64,000 nucleotides of DNA, taken from positions 5,461,001-5,525,000 of the forward strand of contig NC_057820.1 of NCBI RefSeq assembly GCF_910594005.1, read 5' to 3'. Position 1 is the first letter of the stretch; each line of letters begins with the position of its first letter. Origin of the DNA: Cervus elaphus. Lineage: Eukaryota; Chordata; Mammalia; Artiodactyla; Cervidae. The notes below the pieces were generated by a model that was not told where the DNA came from, did no database searches, and saw only the letters and a list, made by a program, of their open reading frames with translations. Shown one piece after another: positions 53,215-63,539 of the stretch. A program made the position numbers and the translations under genes.

Positions 53215-53400
53215 TACTGATGTTATTAAGTGCCCGCTGTCTGCCAGGAACTGTGCTGGGAGTGGGGAAGATGGTGGCAAAGAGATAAATGATCAATACT
53301 TCTGCTTTCTCATGGTTTATGATCTAGAGGAGAGATTGGTCAAGGGGGGCAGGTTAAATCAGGAAGTACCCTGATGAGTAAGTAGCAGAGGTTCTGGATG
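53215..53400 (-). mobile_element. L2 LINE 3' end
   Basis: AAGTGCCCGCTGTCTGCCAG, GGAACTGTGCTGGGAGTGGG and GATGGTGATAAGTGCTC in antisense order. It ends at the poly-A run at 53413. Confidence 0.7.
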
Positions 53401-53412
53401 GTGATAAGTGCT

Positions 53413-53430
53413 CAAAAAAAAAAAAAAAAA
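53413..53430 (+). repeat. Poly-A run
   Basis: Some 17-18 consecutive A at the edge of the antisense L2 relic; no separate retrocopy identified. Confidence 0.88.
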
Positions 53431-53929
53431 TCAGACATGATAATGCGTAGAGTAAGTGGAGGATTCAAGTCTTCGGAGAGCTGGAAGACAAGCCCCACAG
53501 GCAGAGGAAATATCCAGAAACAAGACCAGAAGCAGACATTAGCATAAGATGTTGGGATCTGAGGGAAAAAGCCACAGAGCAAGGTCCAGGGGCTCCGGGA
53601 GAGGGGGTGGTGTCAGTGAGATAAACTTGTCTCCTTTTTCATCGCCTGAAGCCAAAAGAGCTCCAGTTCCCAGGAAAGTGACTTATGCATGCCTCTGTGG
53701 TGAAGGAAATGGTTTAAAATCAAAATTACGTTGGATGTTTATGGCTGGCAAAGGAGAGCCTCGAGGATGATCAAATTCTACTAAGGAATGGGGCTAGCTT
53801 TCCACCAAGGCCAAAGCCAGGAGGAGCCAGACCTCACACACATTTTCTCCTCCTGAGGTCACTGGTCTGAAAGGCCACCCGCGGAGGAGGCTTGGTGCGG
53901 TGATGCCGGGCCTTTGTTTTGCTTAAACC
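53431..53929. other. Single-copy stretch
   Basis: No recognised repeat or exon. The plus frame 53549-53770 lacks family features. Confidence 0.4.
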
Positions 53930-54850
53930 TCTGTTTCCTTTGTGTTCCAGCAAATGGCAGACTGGACTTTGGGGAATTGTGCCGCAGGCTGATTTGAGCC
54001 TTGGGTCGCTGGTACGGCTTTTCAGCCATTCTCTGTCCTAAGGTTTGGTGGCAGGGATTTGAGAAGTGCCCTCATGTTATGAAGTTGTTTTGTTTGTCCT
54101 CGGTTTTCGCATTTTCATTAAATCATAGATGTCTTTAATTGCTTCCATGTGGCCGAAATGCCCCTTGATTGGAATTCTATGGAAAATAGAGTTTGCTTTA
54201 TTAAATAGTGTGTCTTGAGGGATTTGAGAGCTCTTTGGTTTCCTTCCTCTCCCTCCCCTCTTTTTCTCTGAGTTTTTAATTTGTTGCAATGTATAATAGC
54301 CTGCTTCAGTGCTGGAATTGCTCTCCAAGCTTCCACAACCGTGTATTATAATTCCCTTTATTACTGCAGAATCATTTTTAGCCTTCAGTTAAGATGACTG
54401 GACAAGAATCAGATGAGATGGAATTAGTATCTATTTTTCATGGTGCATTGCTCCTGAAGCCAGCAGTCCCCCTTGCTTGCTAACTTTTTTTTGTGGTTTG
54501 GGATGAATGAAATTAGAAATAATCAATACCTGATCTGTTTTAAACCTCACGGCTTATGGGGGACCTAGGTGTAGATCATCCACGTTCTTCCTCCTTAGAG
54601 AGGTCGTCTGGCTTTATTTCCAAGGTCATCCATGCAGGGTGCGTCAGAGCTCCTGTGCCGACCAAGCTCCTGGAAATCCAAAGCCATCTCTCAGATCCCT
54701 TCTACAGGGTGATTTTCTAAAATATAAGCGAGCAGGGGGAAAACCTGCTTCTGAGATCTTGGAACAAAGCAAATTACATCTAGTGAAATGTGTTAGCGAG
54801 TCCCTTGCTGCAGTCTATTGATAATTAATGCTTCTTCGCCACCTGGAGTA
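53930..54850. other. Repeat-poor single-copy island, best candidate for conserved regulatory DNA
   Basis: About 0.9 kb in which I recognise no transposon sequence, the longest such run with this character in the window. TAAT- and AT-rich core motifs are frequent: TTTTCATTAAATCATAG, GCTTTATTAAATAGTG, GTTTTTAATTTGTTGC, GTATTATAATTCCC and TATTGATAATTAATGC. Open frames on both strands look like chance. No sequence comparison could be made. Confidence 0.4.
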
Positions 54851-54913
54851 AAAGAAATTCTATTTCTACTTAATACAGAGAATGGAAACATACCAGGGCT
54901 TAGGTGCAAACCA

Positions 54914-55366
54914 ACATATTAGTCAGGGGTCTCCAGAGGAACAGAACCAATAGGATATATGTATGCATAGAAAGAGATTTATTACAGGAAATTGGCTCGA
55001 TACAGCTATGGAGGCCGGCAAGCCCCAAGATCTGCATGGTGAGTTGGCAGAGGGCAGACCCAGGAAAGCTGAACCAGGACAGCTCTTGTCTGAGCCTAGA
55101 GGCCTGAGAATCAGGGTAGCCAACAATTCAGCTCCAGTCTGAGAGCAGGAGATGGCTGATGGCCCCACTCAGGTTGGAGAAGTTCCCTCTTAGCCTTTTT
55201 GTTCCATTTATGTCTTCAACTGACTGGATAGGGCCCACCCATCGGGAGAGCAATCTGCTTTACTCAGCCTCATCCAGAATCACCTTTACAGAAACACCCA
55301 GAATAGAGTGTAGCCAAATATCTGGGCACCTAGTACCCCAGTCAAATTGACACATAAAATTAAGGT
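54914..55366. mobile_element. Old mammalian LTR-class interspersed repeat
   Basis: Begins TTAGTCAGGGGTCTCCAGAG and GAACAGAACCAATAGGATAT, passes GAGATTTATTACAGGAAATT and TGGATAGGGCCCACCC, and ends GTCAAATTGACACATAAAAT with TAAGG. This order recurs in many mammalian genomes. I believe it is ERVL-related but cannot name it. No coding sequence. Confidence 0.6.
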
Positions 55367-55369
55367 CAC

Positions 55370-56010
55370 AACTGCCTAGATTTGAATTTTGCCTTTATCG
55401 TTTACTGATGAAGTGGCCTTGCTCAAAAGTCTTACTTTCTTCATGGGTCGATTGGAAACAGTAATACCTATCTCATAGGAATGTTGTAAGAATTGAATGA
55501 GTTAGTTTTGTAGTTGTCATGTACAGATGTGAGAGTTGGACCATAAAGAAGGCTGAGCACTGAAGAACTGATGCTTTCAAATTGTGCTGCTGGAGAAGAC
55601 TCTTGAGAGTCCCTTGGACAGCAAGGAGATCAAACCAGTCAATCCTAAAAGAAATAAACCCTGAATGTTCATTGGAAGGACTGATGATGAAGCTGAAGCT
55701 CTAATACTTTGACAATCTGATGCAAAGAGCTGATTCATTGGAAAACCCCCTGATCCTGGGAAAGACTAAAGGCAAAAGAAGAGGGAAGCAGAAGATGGGG
55801 TGGTTAGATGGCATCCCTGACTCAGTGGACATGAATCTGAGCAAACTCTGGAAGATACCGCAGGACAGAGGAGCCTGATGTGCCGCAGTCCACGGGGTCG
55901 CAAAGAGTTGGACACGACTTAGCGAGTGGAAAACAGCAACAGTTTCGTAAAGCGCTCAGCACACTGCCTGTTCAGATAAAGTGTTCAGTGATTGCTAGTT
56001 ATTTATTTTT
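55370..56010 (+). mobile_element. MIR SINE interrupted by BovB
   Basis: Left part to 55504 (GTGGCCTTGCTCAAAAGTCT, ATACCTATCTCATAGGAATG, GAATTGAATGAGTTAG). Right part from 55946 (GTAAAGCGCTCAGCACACTG, TTCAGTGATTGCTAG). Joined, they give a nearly complete sense MIR. Confidence 0.82.
55510..55943 (+). mobile_element. BovB LINE fragment nested in MIR
   Basis: TAGTTGTCATGTACAGATGT, ACCATAAAGAAGGCTGAGCA, GATGAAGCTGAAGCTCTAAT and a GACTTAGCGAGTGGAAAAC end. The ORF2 tail is broken by several stops. Confidence 0.93.
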
Positions 56011-56599
56011 TTGTGACTATTACCATGGTACTATTGATGACAACAAGTCCAGGAACACACAGGCAGTACTTTTGTGTATATACTTACACTGCATATTTTG
56101 AGTCTAAACATTTTAAAGTTTTGGCAAATAGCAATTTTATTTAAAATACAAGTCTAGCCACTGGAAGTTAGAAGATTCATACGTAGCTTATGGTTTTGAT
56201 ATTTGCTTTCTGGGAAACTTGGAGCACATTGTTGGCTTGCTCATACACAAAACACCTGTGTTGTTAATATTACTGACTTGGTATGAGAATCACATGAGAT
56301 GTAGAGTGTGACATCACTGAGTTTGCGTCAACCCCTCCAGAGGATGCTGACTGGGGTATAGAGGAGTCACTCTTTGCCCAGTGTGAGGTTCTGTGCGGGT
56401 GCTGGTATCCAAGTTAAGAGGGATGGAATCACTGCTGCCGAAGATAGTGGGGGAGCAGAGGGGTTGGGGGCAGGAGGGTTGGGAAGGACAGCTCTTGCAT
56501 TTGTCAACTGGCGGAAATTCTCTGGACCATGAATTGGGGGAAAATAATTTATAGGTGGAAGCATTGTGTAAACACTCTATGGCTGATAAGAAAGCAGTA
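56011..56599. other. Single-copy stretch
   Basis: No gene or assignable repeat. Confidence 0.4.
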
Positions 56600-56728
56600 A
56601 GGGAAACTCCCTGATCATCCAGGGGTTAGCACGCTGTGCTTCCACTGCTGGGGGTGCAGGTTCGATCCCTGGGCAGGGAACAATGATCCTGCAAGTTGCA
56701 AAGTACAGCCCAAAGTGGAAAGACAGTA
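56600..56728 (+). mobile_element. CHR-type SINE
   Basis: GGGAAACTCCCTGATCATCC, AGGGGTTAGCACGCTGTGCT, GCAGGTTCGATCCCTGGGCA and GATCCTGCAAGTTGCAAAGT. Confidence 0.83.
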
Positions 56729-57071
56729 GTATATTGTCATTAGGTGGGTGGGGGGGGGTGGTTTGATGACCCCCAGAGGTGACAGTTGATTGGTTTAGAA
56801 TCCATTCTCAAGGTAGAACTGAGAGTTATATATATAGGAGGCCTTAAAGTATTTATGGGAATAGAAGGTCTCTTTAACATTGGTTTTCAAATGGAAGTAT
56901 TTGCCCCAATAAAAACTACTGATAGAAAATACTCAGTCTAGGTGTGCAGAGAAGTTGGCAAGTAGGTGGTGCTATAGAAGTAGAAATACAGGGTCCTGGG
57001 AGTAGAGGCCCAAGGTCAGGGGTGGGGGCCAAGGAAGGGCAGGGATGGGGTGGGTGGGTGTGAAAGCTAAC
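56729..57071. other. Single-copy stretch with G-rich patches
   Basis: Runs of G near 56742-56760 and 57010-57060. No gene or repeat recognised. Confidence 0.4.
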
Positions 57072-57215
57072 CTTGAGACTTCCCTGGTAGTGCACTGGTT
57101 AAGACTGCGCTTCCAATGCAGGGGGCATGGGTTTGATCCCTGCTCTGGGAACTGAGATCCCACATGCCATTCAGCGTGGCCAAAAAAATTAAAAAAAAAA
57201 AAAAAAAGAAAGAAA
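57072..57215 (+). mobile_element. CHR-type SINE with A-rich tail
   Basis: GAGACTTCCCTGGTAGTGCA, CTGGTTAAGACTGCGCTTCC, GGGCATGGGTTTGATCCCTG, ATGCCATTCAGCGTGGCC, then a run of A from about 57192. Confidence 0.87.
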
Positions 57216-57319
57216 GCTATACCTACAATAAATTTCACTGGGTCTTGGTAAGCTTCCAAGAGAGAGGGAAGCAAAGAAGAGCTGATGTTTGTTTAAGGAG
57301 AGTGTTCTTCATCAAGGCT

Positions 57320-57510
57320 AAGGTTATGATCAAGTGTGTACTGTGTTCTAGACAGGGTTCTAAATGCTTTGCATAGATTCTCTCCTTTAATAATACCTCA
57401 CAGCTACTCCTGTTGCCCTGTCCCCAGTTTTACAGATGAGAAAACTGAGGCCCTGTGTAGCAAAGGAATTCACCCCGGGCCACACAGCTATTCAGGAGTG
57501 ACGGCCATTG
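57320..57510 (-). mobile_element. MIR SINE
   Basis: GTGTACTGTGTTCTAGACAG, CAGTTTTACAGATGAGAAAA, CTGAGGCCCTGTGTAGCAAA and GGGCCACACAGCTATTCAGG in antisense order. Confidence 0.88.
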
Positions 57511-57589
57511 GTCTTTTCATCAGAGGTTCTTGGAACCTGAATGGATCGTGACTCTTTCCTGCTTAAAGCTTTCCTGGGAGGTCTGGCTT

Positions 57590-57740
57590 GTAGGAAGAGA
57601 TCCCAGGCCCTCACCAGGCCTGTCTCCAGCCTCTCTCCTGCTCTCAATACTTGGCTAAGATGCCTCCCTTTTGGTTTCTTAAATTCAGCACCGTCTTCTG
57701 ACCTTGTGGGTGGGGTACTTCTGTTTCCTCACTTCTATGG
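57590..57740 (+). mobile_element. L2 LINE, internal, weak
   Basis: TCTCCAGCCTCTCTCCTGCT and CTAAGATGCCTCCCTTTTGG loosely fit the sense L2 series. Confidence 0.35.
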
Positions 57741-57764
57741 ATCAAGACCTCTCTCTCTTTTTTT

Positions 57765-58135
57765 TAGTTATAATTTTTATTGAAGTATAGTTGATATACA
57801 ATACTATATATTACAGGTGTACAATACAGTGGTTTATAATTTTAAAACATTATACTCCACTTATGTGCATGCATGCTTTGTTTCTAAATCATGTCTGACT
57901 CTCCTGAGACCCCCACTTAACGGTAGCCCAGGCAAGAATACTGGAGTGGGTTGCCATGCCCTCCTCCAGAGGATCTTCCCAACCCAGGGATGGAACCCAT
58001 GTGTCCTGTGTCTCCTGCATTGGCAGGTGGATTCTTTACCACTAACACCTCCTGGGAAGTTCATACCTGTTTATAGTTATAAAATATTGGCTGCATTCCC
58101 TGTGTTGCATAATATATCCTTGTAGTTTATTTTAT
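57765..58135 (-). mobile_element. L1 LINE 3' UTR split by Bov-tA
   Basis: Antisense L1: ATTGAAGTATAGTTGATATA, GGTGTACAATACAGTGGTTT and TTATACTCCACTTATG before the insert; TAGTTATAAAATATTGGCTG and TTGCATAATATATCCTTGTA after it. Confidence 0.82.
57866..58063 (-). mobile_element. Bov-tA SINE nested in L1
   Basis: GTGCATGCATGCTTTGTTTC to CTAACACCTCCTGGGAAG. A degraded CCTGAGACCCCCACTTAACG replaces the usual GACCCCATGGACTG block. Confidence 0.9.
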
Positions 58136-58367
58136 TTTACTTTATCTTATCTTATCTTCTTTTATGTATTTATTTAAAAAAAGAAAGAGAGAACTCTCTT
58201 AAGAATAAATATACTTGAGAAGACATTTGTTTGATGTAAGTTGGCTATGATGGAGGGAGAAGGGAGAACCAGTCTTTTTCACTTCTCTGCCTCCGGGGCT
58301 TGACCCAGGATCCTTCTAGACCTCTGCATGGCTCCTCCTCTCTCTTCCTTCAGGTTTTTGCTCTAAA

Positions 58368-58555
58368 CCAGTGGTATTGAATCTGGAGGACATCTGGCAA
58401 TGTCTGGAGACACTGTTGGTTGTCACACCGAGGGGCATGTGTGGCATCTCTTGGGTAGGGAGCAGGGATGCTGTCAAACACCCTACAATGCACAGGACAG
58501 CCCCCTCCCCCAAACAGTGTCAGTAGTGCTGAGGTTGACAAGCCTGGCTCTGAAG
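58368..58555 (+). mobile_element. MER20-like hAT-Charlie MITE
   Basis: CCAGTGGTATTGAATC start, GACATCTGGCAATGTCTGGA, GACACTGTTGGTTGTCACAC, CACCCTACAATGCACAGGAC and GTGCTGAGGTTGACAAGCC end. The ends keep traces of terminal inverted repeats. No transposase. The MER20 name is from memory. Confidence 0.72.
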
Positions 58556-58567
58556 GCACCTTCCCAG

Positions 58568-59300
58568 TGACTGTAGCCACTTACATTCCCACCAACAGAA
58601 CAAGAGGATTCCCTTTTCTCCACACCTCTCCAGCATATATTGTTTGTGGATTTTTTTATGATGGCCATTCAGTGGAATATTACTCAGCCATGAAAAGGAA
58701 AAAAGTTGGGTCATCAGTAGAGTTGTGGGTGAGCCTAGACTCTCTCATATAGAGTGAAGTAAGTCAGAAAGAGAAAAACAAATATTTGTATATTAATGCA
58801 GAGGATGAGATGGCTGGATGGCATCTTTAACTCCATGGACAGGAGTTTGAGCAAACTCAGGGAATAGTGAAGGACAGGGAAGCCTGGCGTGCTGCAGTTC
58901 ATGGGATCGCAAAGAGCTGGACAGGACTTAGCAACCGAACAGCAGCAACAAATGCATATATGTGGAATCTAGAAAACTGGAACAGATGAACCGATCTGTA
59001 GGGCAGGAAGAGATGCAGATGTAGAGAATGAACATGGGGGACACAGGAGTGAAGGGCGGGTGGGGTGAATTGGGAGAGTAGACACATGCACACTGCCATG
59101 TGTAAAATAGATGGCTAGTGGGAACCTACTATTTGGCACAGGGAGCTGAGCTTGGCGCCCTGTGATGACCCAGAGAGGGATGGGGCTGGGAGAGAGGTCC
59201 CAAATGGGAGGGATAGACACGGAATTGATTCACTTTGTGGAACCAAGGAAACAAATGCAATGCTGTGAAGCAACTATAATCCAGTTTTGTAAAAAAAGAG
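58568..59300 (+). mobile_element. Ruminant L1, 5'-inverted copy split by BovB
   Basis: About 58568-58666 is antisense (CTTACATTCCCACCAACAGA, TTTTATGATGGCCA). From about 58667 the orientation is sense: TTCAGTGGAATATTACTCAG, AAGTAAGTCAGAAAGAGAAA, then after the BovB, ATATATGTGGAATCTAGAAA to a GAAGCAACTATAATCCAG end. Confidence 0.83.
58801..58950 (+). mobile_element. BovB LINE 3' terminus nested in L1
   Basis: GAGGATGAGATGGCTGGATG to TTAGCAACCGAACAGCAGC. A 6-bp repeat, AATGCA, flanks it at 58795-58800 and 58951-58956. Confidence 0.93.
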
Positions 59301-59474
59301 AGACATTCCAGCCAGGCTATCCATGATTGCCCATCTGAAGTCTCACTGCCCCTTCCTTACCCCCACACTCTGTTCCCATTTCCTGCTTTATTATTTTCCT
59401 TCTGTGCCCTAGTCAACCTGATAAGTGGTGTATTTCACTTATTTATTTTGCTATTGTGTGTCATCCACTGCTGG

Positions 59475-59478
<4 letters not shown>

Positions 59479-59522
<44 letters not shown>
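59479..59522 (+). repeat. (CA)22 microsatellite
   Basis: Perfect AC dinucleotide array of 22 units; a BovB 3' end starts at its right edge. Confidence 0.98.
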
Positions 59523-59524
<2 letters not shown>

Positions 59525-59630
59525 ATTTGAACAAACTCTGGGAGATGGTGAAGGACAGGGGAGCCTGGCATGCTGCGGTCCATGGAGTTGCAAAGAGTTG
59601 GATACGACTAAGCAACTGACCGACAACAAC
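59523..59630 (+). mobile_element. BovB LINE 3' terminus
   Basis: GAATTTGAACAAACTCTGGG to TAAGCAACTGACCGACAAC. The 5' side ends at the microsatellite. Confidence 0.9.
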
Positions 59631-59639
59631 GGTTTACGC

Positions 59640-59755
59640 TCTCTCCAAGGACAGAGTTTTATGTCCTTTTTGTTCACTGCTTTCTCATGAATGCCTCGGA
59701 TATTGTCTAGCCCATAGTAAGTTCTCAATAAATATCTGTTTCATGTGAGAATGGA
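59640..59755 (+). mobile_element. L2 LINE 3' end
   Basis: AGCCCATAGTAAGTTCTCAA and TAAATATCTGTTTCATGTGA form the L2 terminus. Confidence 0.72.
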
Positions 59756-60464
59756 TTCAGAGTCCTGGTGAACAATAACCCATTCATCAGAGGCCACTTG
59801 GGTTAAAATCCATTTGCCATCGTTATGGGGACTATTCTTGGACCCTAGGCGGTGGTGGAAATCTTCCCTTTATACGCCCTTTGGTGAAGATGTTGCCTTT
59901 ACTATAGCGCTGACCAAGATACCCCAAAAATGTTTTCCCTGAAAGCAAGAGTAGGGAAGGTGGACAGGTTGATCTGGTGAAAAAGAAATCCCTGAGGAAG
60001 TGAGTGTTCTGGCAGGATGCCTTTGGAAGGATGCTTAGATCCTCACATTTTACAGACAGAAAAAGGGAGGTCCAAGCACACCCTCTAAGGACATTTGGAA
60101 GGCTTAAGATTCTTTGATTTGTACTTGTGTGAAGTCACCCAACAAAGAATTACTGGCATCAGAATTAGAACCCAGTTTTCTGTCTTCCGTGGAGATGGAA
60201 GGAGAAAATGAAAGACCCTGCAGGCCCCAAGTCAGGGTGCTGGCAGGCAAGCCGCTGTTCTCTAGAGCTCGCTTTTGCCTTACAAGTTGTGATATCCAGT
60301 TGACAAGGAAGCAAACTGAGTAGCTAAATGCAGAGCCTTCTGAGATGCCGAGATGCAAATTAGCCTGAACCACATGCAAGTGTGGATTTGAGGCTGGCGC
60401 GCAAAGCAGGCGCTGCTCTCCCTCCAATCTGCATTGAAAACTCACTTTGCTGGATCGCATACCC
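59756..60464. other. Single-copy stretch
   Basis: 60030-60200 is a probable decayed antisense MIR (CTCACATTTTACAGACAG, GTCACCCAACAAAGAATTAC). 60225-60420 is repeat-free with an octamer-like GATGCAAATTAGCC. The minus frame 60104-60493 (129 codons) shows no family features. Confidence 0.45.
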
Positions 60465-60610
60465 TTGCTCTTTCCCAGGCAGGCACTGTGCAAGGCACAA
60501 GGGAGATGGTGAAAAACAAAACATCGATCCCACCCTTGAGGACTTTGCAGGTTGAAGAGGGAGACAGACAGAGGAGGGCATCCTTGTGTGTATCCGCTGT
60601 CAATGGCAAA
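60465..60610 (-). mobile_element. L2 LINE 3' end
   Basis: CAGGCAGGCACTGTGCAAGG, CCCACCCTTGAGGACTTTGC and GAGGGAGACAGACAGAGG in antisense order. Confidence 0.68.
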
Positions 60611-60734
60611 ACTGGGACAGCTAGGTTATTGGATAATACATTTTCTGAGGCTAGCGATCTTTATTTTGGGTGTCTTTAATGCCACCTAACACTGATGGCT
60701 GAAACAATAATGATGGGTAAAAAAGAACAAAACT

Positions 60735-61160
60735 AAAACATGTCTCGTGTGCCAGGCACTGTGCTAAGCTCATCAATGTGCATGCCTCAGTCACTCATTC
60801 TTGTCCAGCTCTTTGTGACCCCATGGACTACAGCCTGCCAGGTTCCTCTGTCCATGAGATTTCCCAGGCAAGAATACTGGAGTCAGTTGTTATTTCCTTC
60901 TTCAGGGAATCTTCCTGACCCAAGGATCAAACCTGTATCCCCCATATCTCCTGCATTGCAGGCAGATTCTTTACCACTGAGCCACTAAGGAAGCCCAAGC
61001 ACGTGTATGTTTATTTAATCTTCACAACAGCACTAGAAGGGGCCAAGACCATCATTGTTCTCATCTCCACAGCAAAGGCAATTGAGATTGAATAACCGGC
61101 CCAGAGTTACAGAGCACAGAAGTGCTCGCATTGGAATCCAGCCCCTGGAGGTCAACTTGT
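60735..61160 (-). mobile_element. MIR SINE interrupted by Bov-tA
   Basis: Left part 60735-60777 (GTGTGCCAGGCACTGTGCTA). Right part 60999-61160 (GTTTATTTAATCTTCACAAC, AGCACTAGAAGGGGCCAAGA, TTGGAATCCAGCCCCTG). Confidence 0.82.
60778..60998 (-). mobile_element. Bov-tA SINE nested in MIR
   Basis: GTGCATGCCTCAGTCACTCA to GAGCCACTAAGGAAGCCC. Confidence 0.93.
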
Positions 61161-61269
61161 AAAGTGTGTGGTCTGTTATGTAAGATGCACTGCTGATATT
61201 TATTATTTAATATCCACCCAACCCTGACCTTGGGACTTTCTCTACCACTTAGTAATCGTGCCCATTATT

Positions 61270-61435
61270 GGGTGTTACTCCAGTCATCGGTCCATGTATT
61301 ATTTAGTGTAATCTTCACAATGAGAATGATGAATTATTATATCTATTTTACACTTGATGAAGCAGAAGCACAGAGAGCTTATGTAATTTTCCTGAGATCA
61401 CACAGCTAGTGAGTAGTAGAGCTGGGATTCTGGAT
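61270..61435 (-). mobile_element. MIR SINE
   Basis: ACACTTGATGAAGCAGAAGC, ACAGAGAGCTTATGTAATTT, TCACACAGCTAGTGAGTAG and AGCTGGGATTCTGG in antisense order. Confidence 0.85.
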
Positions 61436-61439
61436 ATTT

Positions 61440-61700
61440 CATCCAAATGGAATCATTCAATATGTGTCTTCTTTCTCTTTGTATAATGTTTTTGTGGTCC
61501 ATATTCAAGCACTTAGCAATATTTAAATCCTTTCATTGCTAATAGTATTCCATTACATGGCGATACCACTCTGTTTATCCATTCATCAGCTGATGGACAT
61601 TTGGATGGTTTCCATTTCTGGCTGATTATGAATGGTGAAACAATGAACATTCATGCACAAGTCTCATATGTGACTTATTACTGATATTTTCTCTCATATC
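61440..61700 (-). mobile_element. Old L1 LINE fragment
   Basis: CAAATGGAATCATTCAATAT, GTATTCCATTACATGGCGAT, TTTATCCATTCATCAGCTGA and GTGAAACAATGAACATTCAT are antisense L1M 3' region. Confidence 0.75.
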
Positions 61701-61734
61701 AGTTAAAAGAAATGAGTTCTGGAACTGCAACATG

Positions 61735-61920
61735 GCTTTGATCACTGATACCAACATATACCATTGTGTGACTGGGAAAACTGAGTAACCTTTCTGAACT
61801 TTTTTGTTCTTGTTCATTTGTAGAAGGAGAATAATAGTAGCTACCTGAAGGTGTTTCAAAGCCTGAAATAGATAATGCAATGTTTGGTTCATAATTAAAC
61901 ATATAATAAATGTGTGCCAG
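61735..61920 (+). mobile_element. MIR SINE
   Basis: ACCATTGTGTGACTGGGAAA, TGAGTAACCTTTCTGAACTT and a TAATAAATGTGTGCCAG end in sense order. Confidence 0.68.
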
Positions 61921-61972
61921 GTAAGCAACAGAAAGCAAAGACCAACCCAAAGTATATGATGTCTCTATTGAT

Positions 61973-62170
61973 GGACTTCCCTGGTGGCTCAGTTAGTTGG
62001 TAAAGAATCTGCCTGCAATGTGGGAAACCTGGGTTTGATCCCTGGGTTGGGAAGATCCCCTGGAGAAGTGATGGGCTTCCCACTCCAGTATTCTGGCCTG
62101 GAGAATTCCATGAACTGTATAATCCGTGGGGGTTGCAAAGAGTCAGACACGACTGAGCGACTTTCACTTC
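61973..62170 (+). mobile_element. Bov-tA SINE
   Basis: GGACTTCCCTGGTGGCTCAG to GACTGAGCGACTTTCACTTC. Part of the body has TGAACTGTATAATCC in place of the usual GGACAGAGGAGCCTGG. Confidence 0.93.
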
Positions 62171-62639
62171 ACATTCATGGACTGTAGAGTCACTGAGATG
62201 CGAACATGCAATAACCAGACATCATGTAAAATAAAGTCAAAATATTGTGCTACAGGCATTGTCAGCACGAGGCTCACAGTCATTGAAAATTTTGTTTCTC
62301 AGCCTAGAAAACAGAGACTTTTCTAAAGTTTGGAAATCCTGGTGAGTTTTCAGGATGGAGGCCAGACTTGGTAGAGGTCAGAATGAGTAAAGATAGTTGG
62401 AAAATAGTGGAAGAGTGTGGTGTGAGAAGAGCATTGCGAGTGAAGGGATGGAGGGGCGAAGGGCAAGTCTGTCCAGGAGGATGGTAGGAGCTGAGCAGGC
62501 GGGGATGCCGGCATCTGTCCACTTCGTGCGCTGGGGCTTCCAGACCCTGAGAAGTGATGTCAGCCTATGAGAATCCCTATTTCCACAGCTCTCCAGCAAC
62601 GTGAGGTATCGTTCAATTTTTAAATTTTTTTTTTTTTTT
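62171..62639. other. Single-copy stretch ending in poly-T
   Basis: No gene recognised. A T run of about 18 lies at about 62623-62641, at the start of the next L1 relic. Confidence 0.4.
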
Positions 62640-63345
62640 TTACAATCTCATGATGTTCAAGGACTTAGATTTAATTTGCCTTTTCTTGGCTACAAGTGAA
62701 ATAGAACAGCGTTTCATTGCTTTATTTATTTTCTGGGAATGGTACTTTCATAACTTTTTTGCTCTTTTATGTTTTATTGATTCTTGATTTCTAACAGTGT
62801 GTTATGTATTCTAGTGGCTAATCTTCATCCAGCTCACACTTATATTGTAGCATGTTTATAACATCTTTTGTCACGTGAAGTGTTTCTATGCTGATGGATT
62901 CAAATGGATCGCCTGTTTCTCATACGATTTGTCCTTGCGTTTGTTTACCAATTTCCCCCCGTGTTGTGAGGTCATACAAAATAGTCTCTCTTTTCTTCTA
63001 GTGGTTTGAAAACTTTGTTTTTCTTCACTTATATGGTTGATCCATCTGGGATTTGTATTTTGTTATGTGTTGTTGTTGTTCAGTCACTAAATCATATTCA
63101 GTTCTTTATGACCCCATGAACTCTGCCGCACGCCAGGCTTCCCTGTCCTTCACTGTCTCCTGAAGTTTGCTTACACTCATGTCCATTGAGTGGGTGATGC
63201 CATCCAACTATCTCATCCTCTGTCACCCCCGTCTCTTCCTGCCCTCAGTCTTTCCCAGCATCAGGGTCTTTCCTAATGAGTTGGCTCTTTGCATCAGGTG
63301 GCCAAATTGTTGATTTTGTGAAGTGGAATCAAATTTAATTTTACA
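62640..63345 (-). mobile_element. Old L1 LINE, degenerate, split by BovB
   Basis: Antisense L1M-like series: TTTTATGTTTTATTGATTCT, TCTCTCTTTTCTTCTAGTGG and ATGGTTGATCCATCTGGGAT, then the BovB at 63069. The part right of the BovB is too short to assign firmly. Confidence 0.5.
63069..63311 (-). mobile_element. BovB LINE 3'-end fragment nested in old L1
   Basis: GTTGTTGTTGTTCAGTCACT to CAGGTGGCCAAATTGTTG. An extra CTGCC interrupts the usual GGACTGCAGCACGCC block. Confidence 0.92.
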
Positions 63346-63539
63346 TATGAAAAATCAACACTACGAATCCAATGGTCACCCTTCCCCTCCTCCCCAGCAA
63401 GGCCATCTCTTTCACAGACTCAGGCCCCATGCCTGCTTCTGCATATATGTCACCCTCCATTTGGCCACGCGGCTCTGTGTATCCATCTTCCTGTCTTTAT
63501 TTTACATTATAACCTAAGCATGCCTTTGTATTATTATAA

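Noticed and set aside
60104..60493. 129-codon minus frame in single-copy DNA
   Set aside because: No recognised domain, no splice or promoter context, and frames of this length occur by chance.
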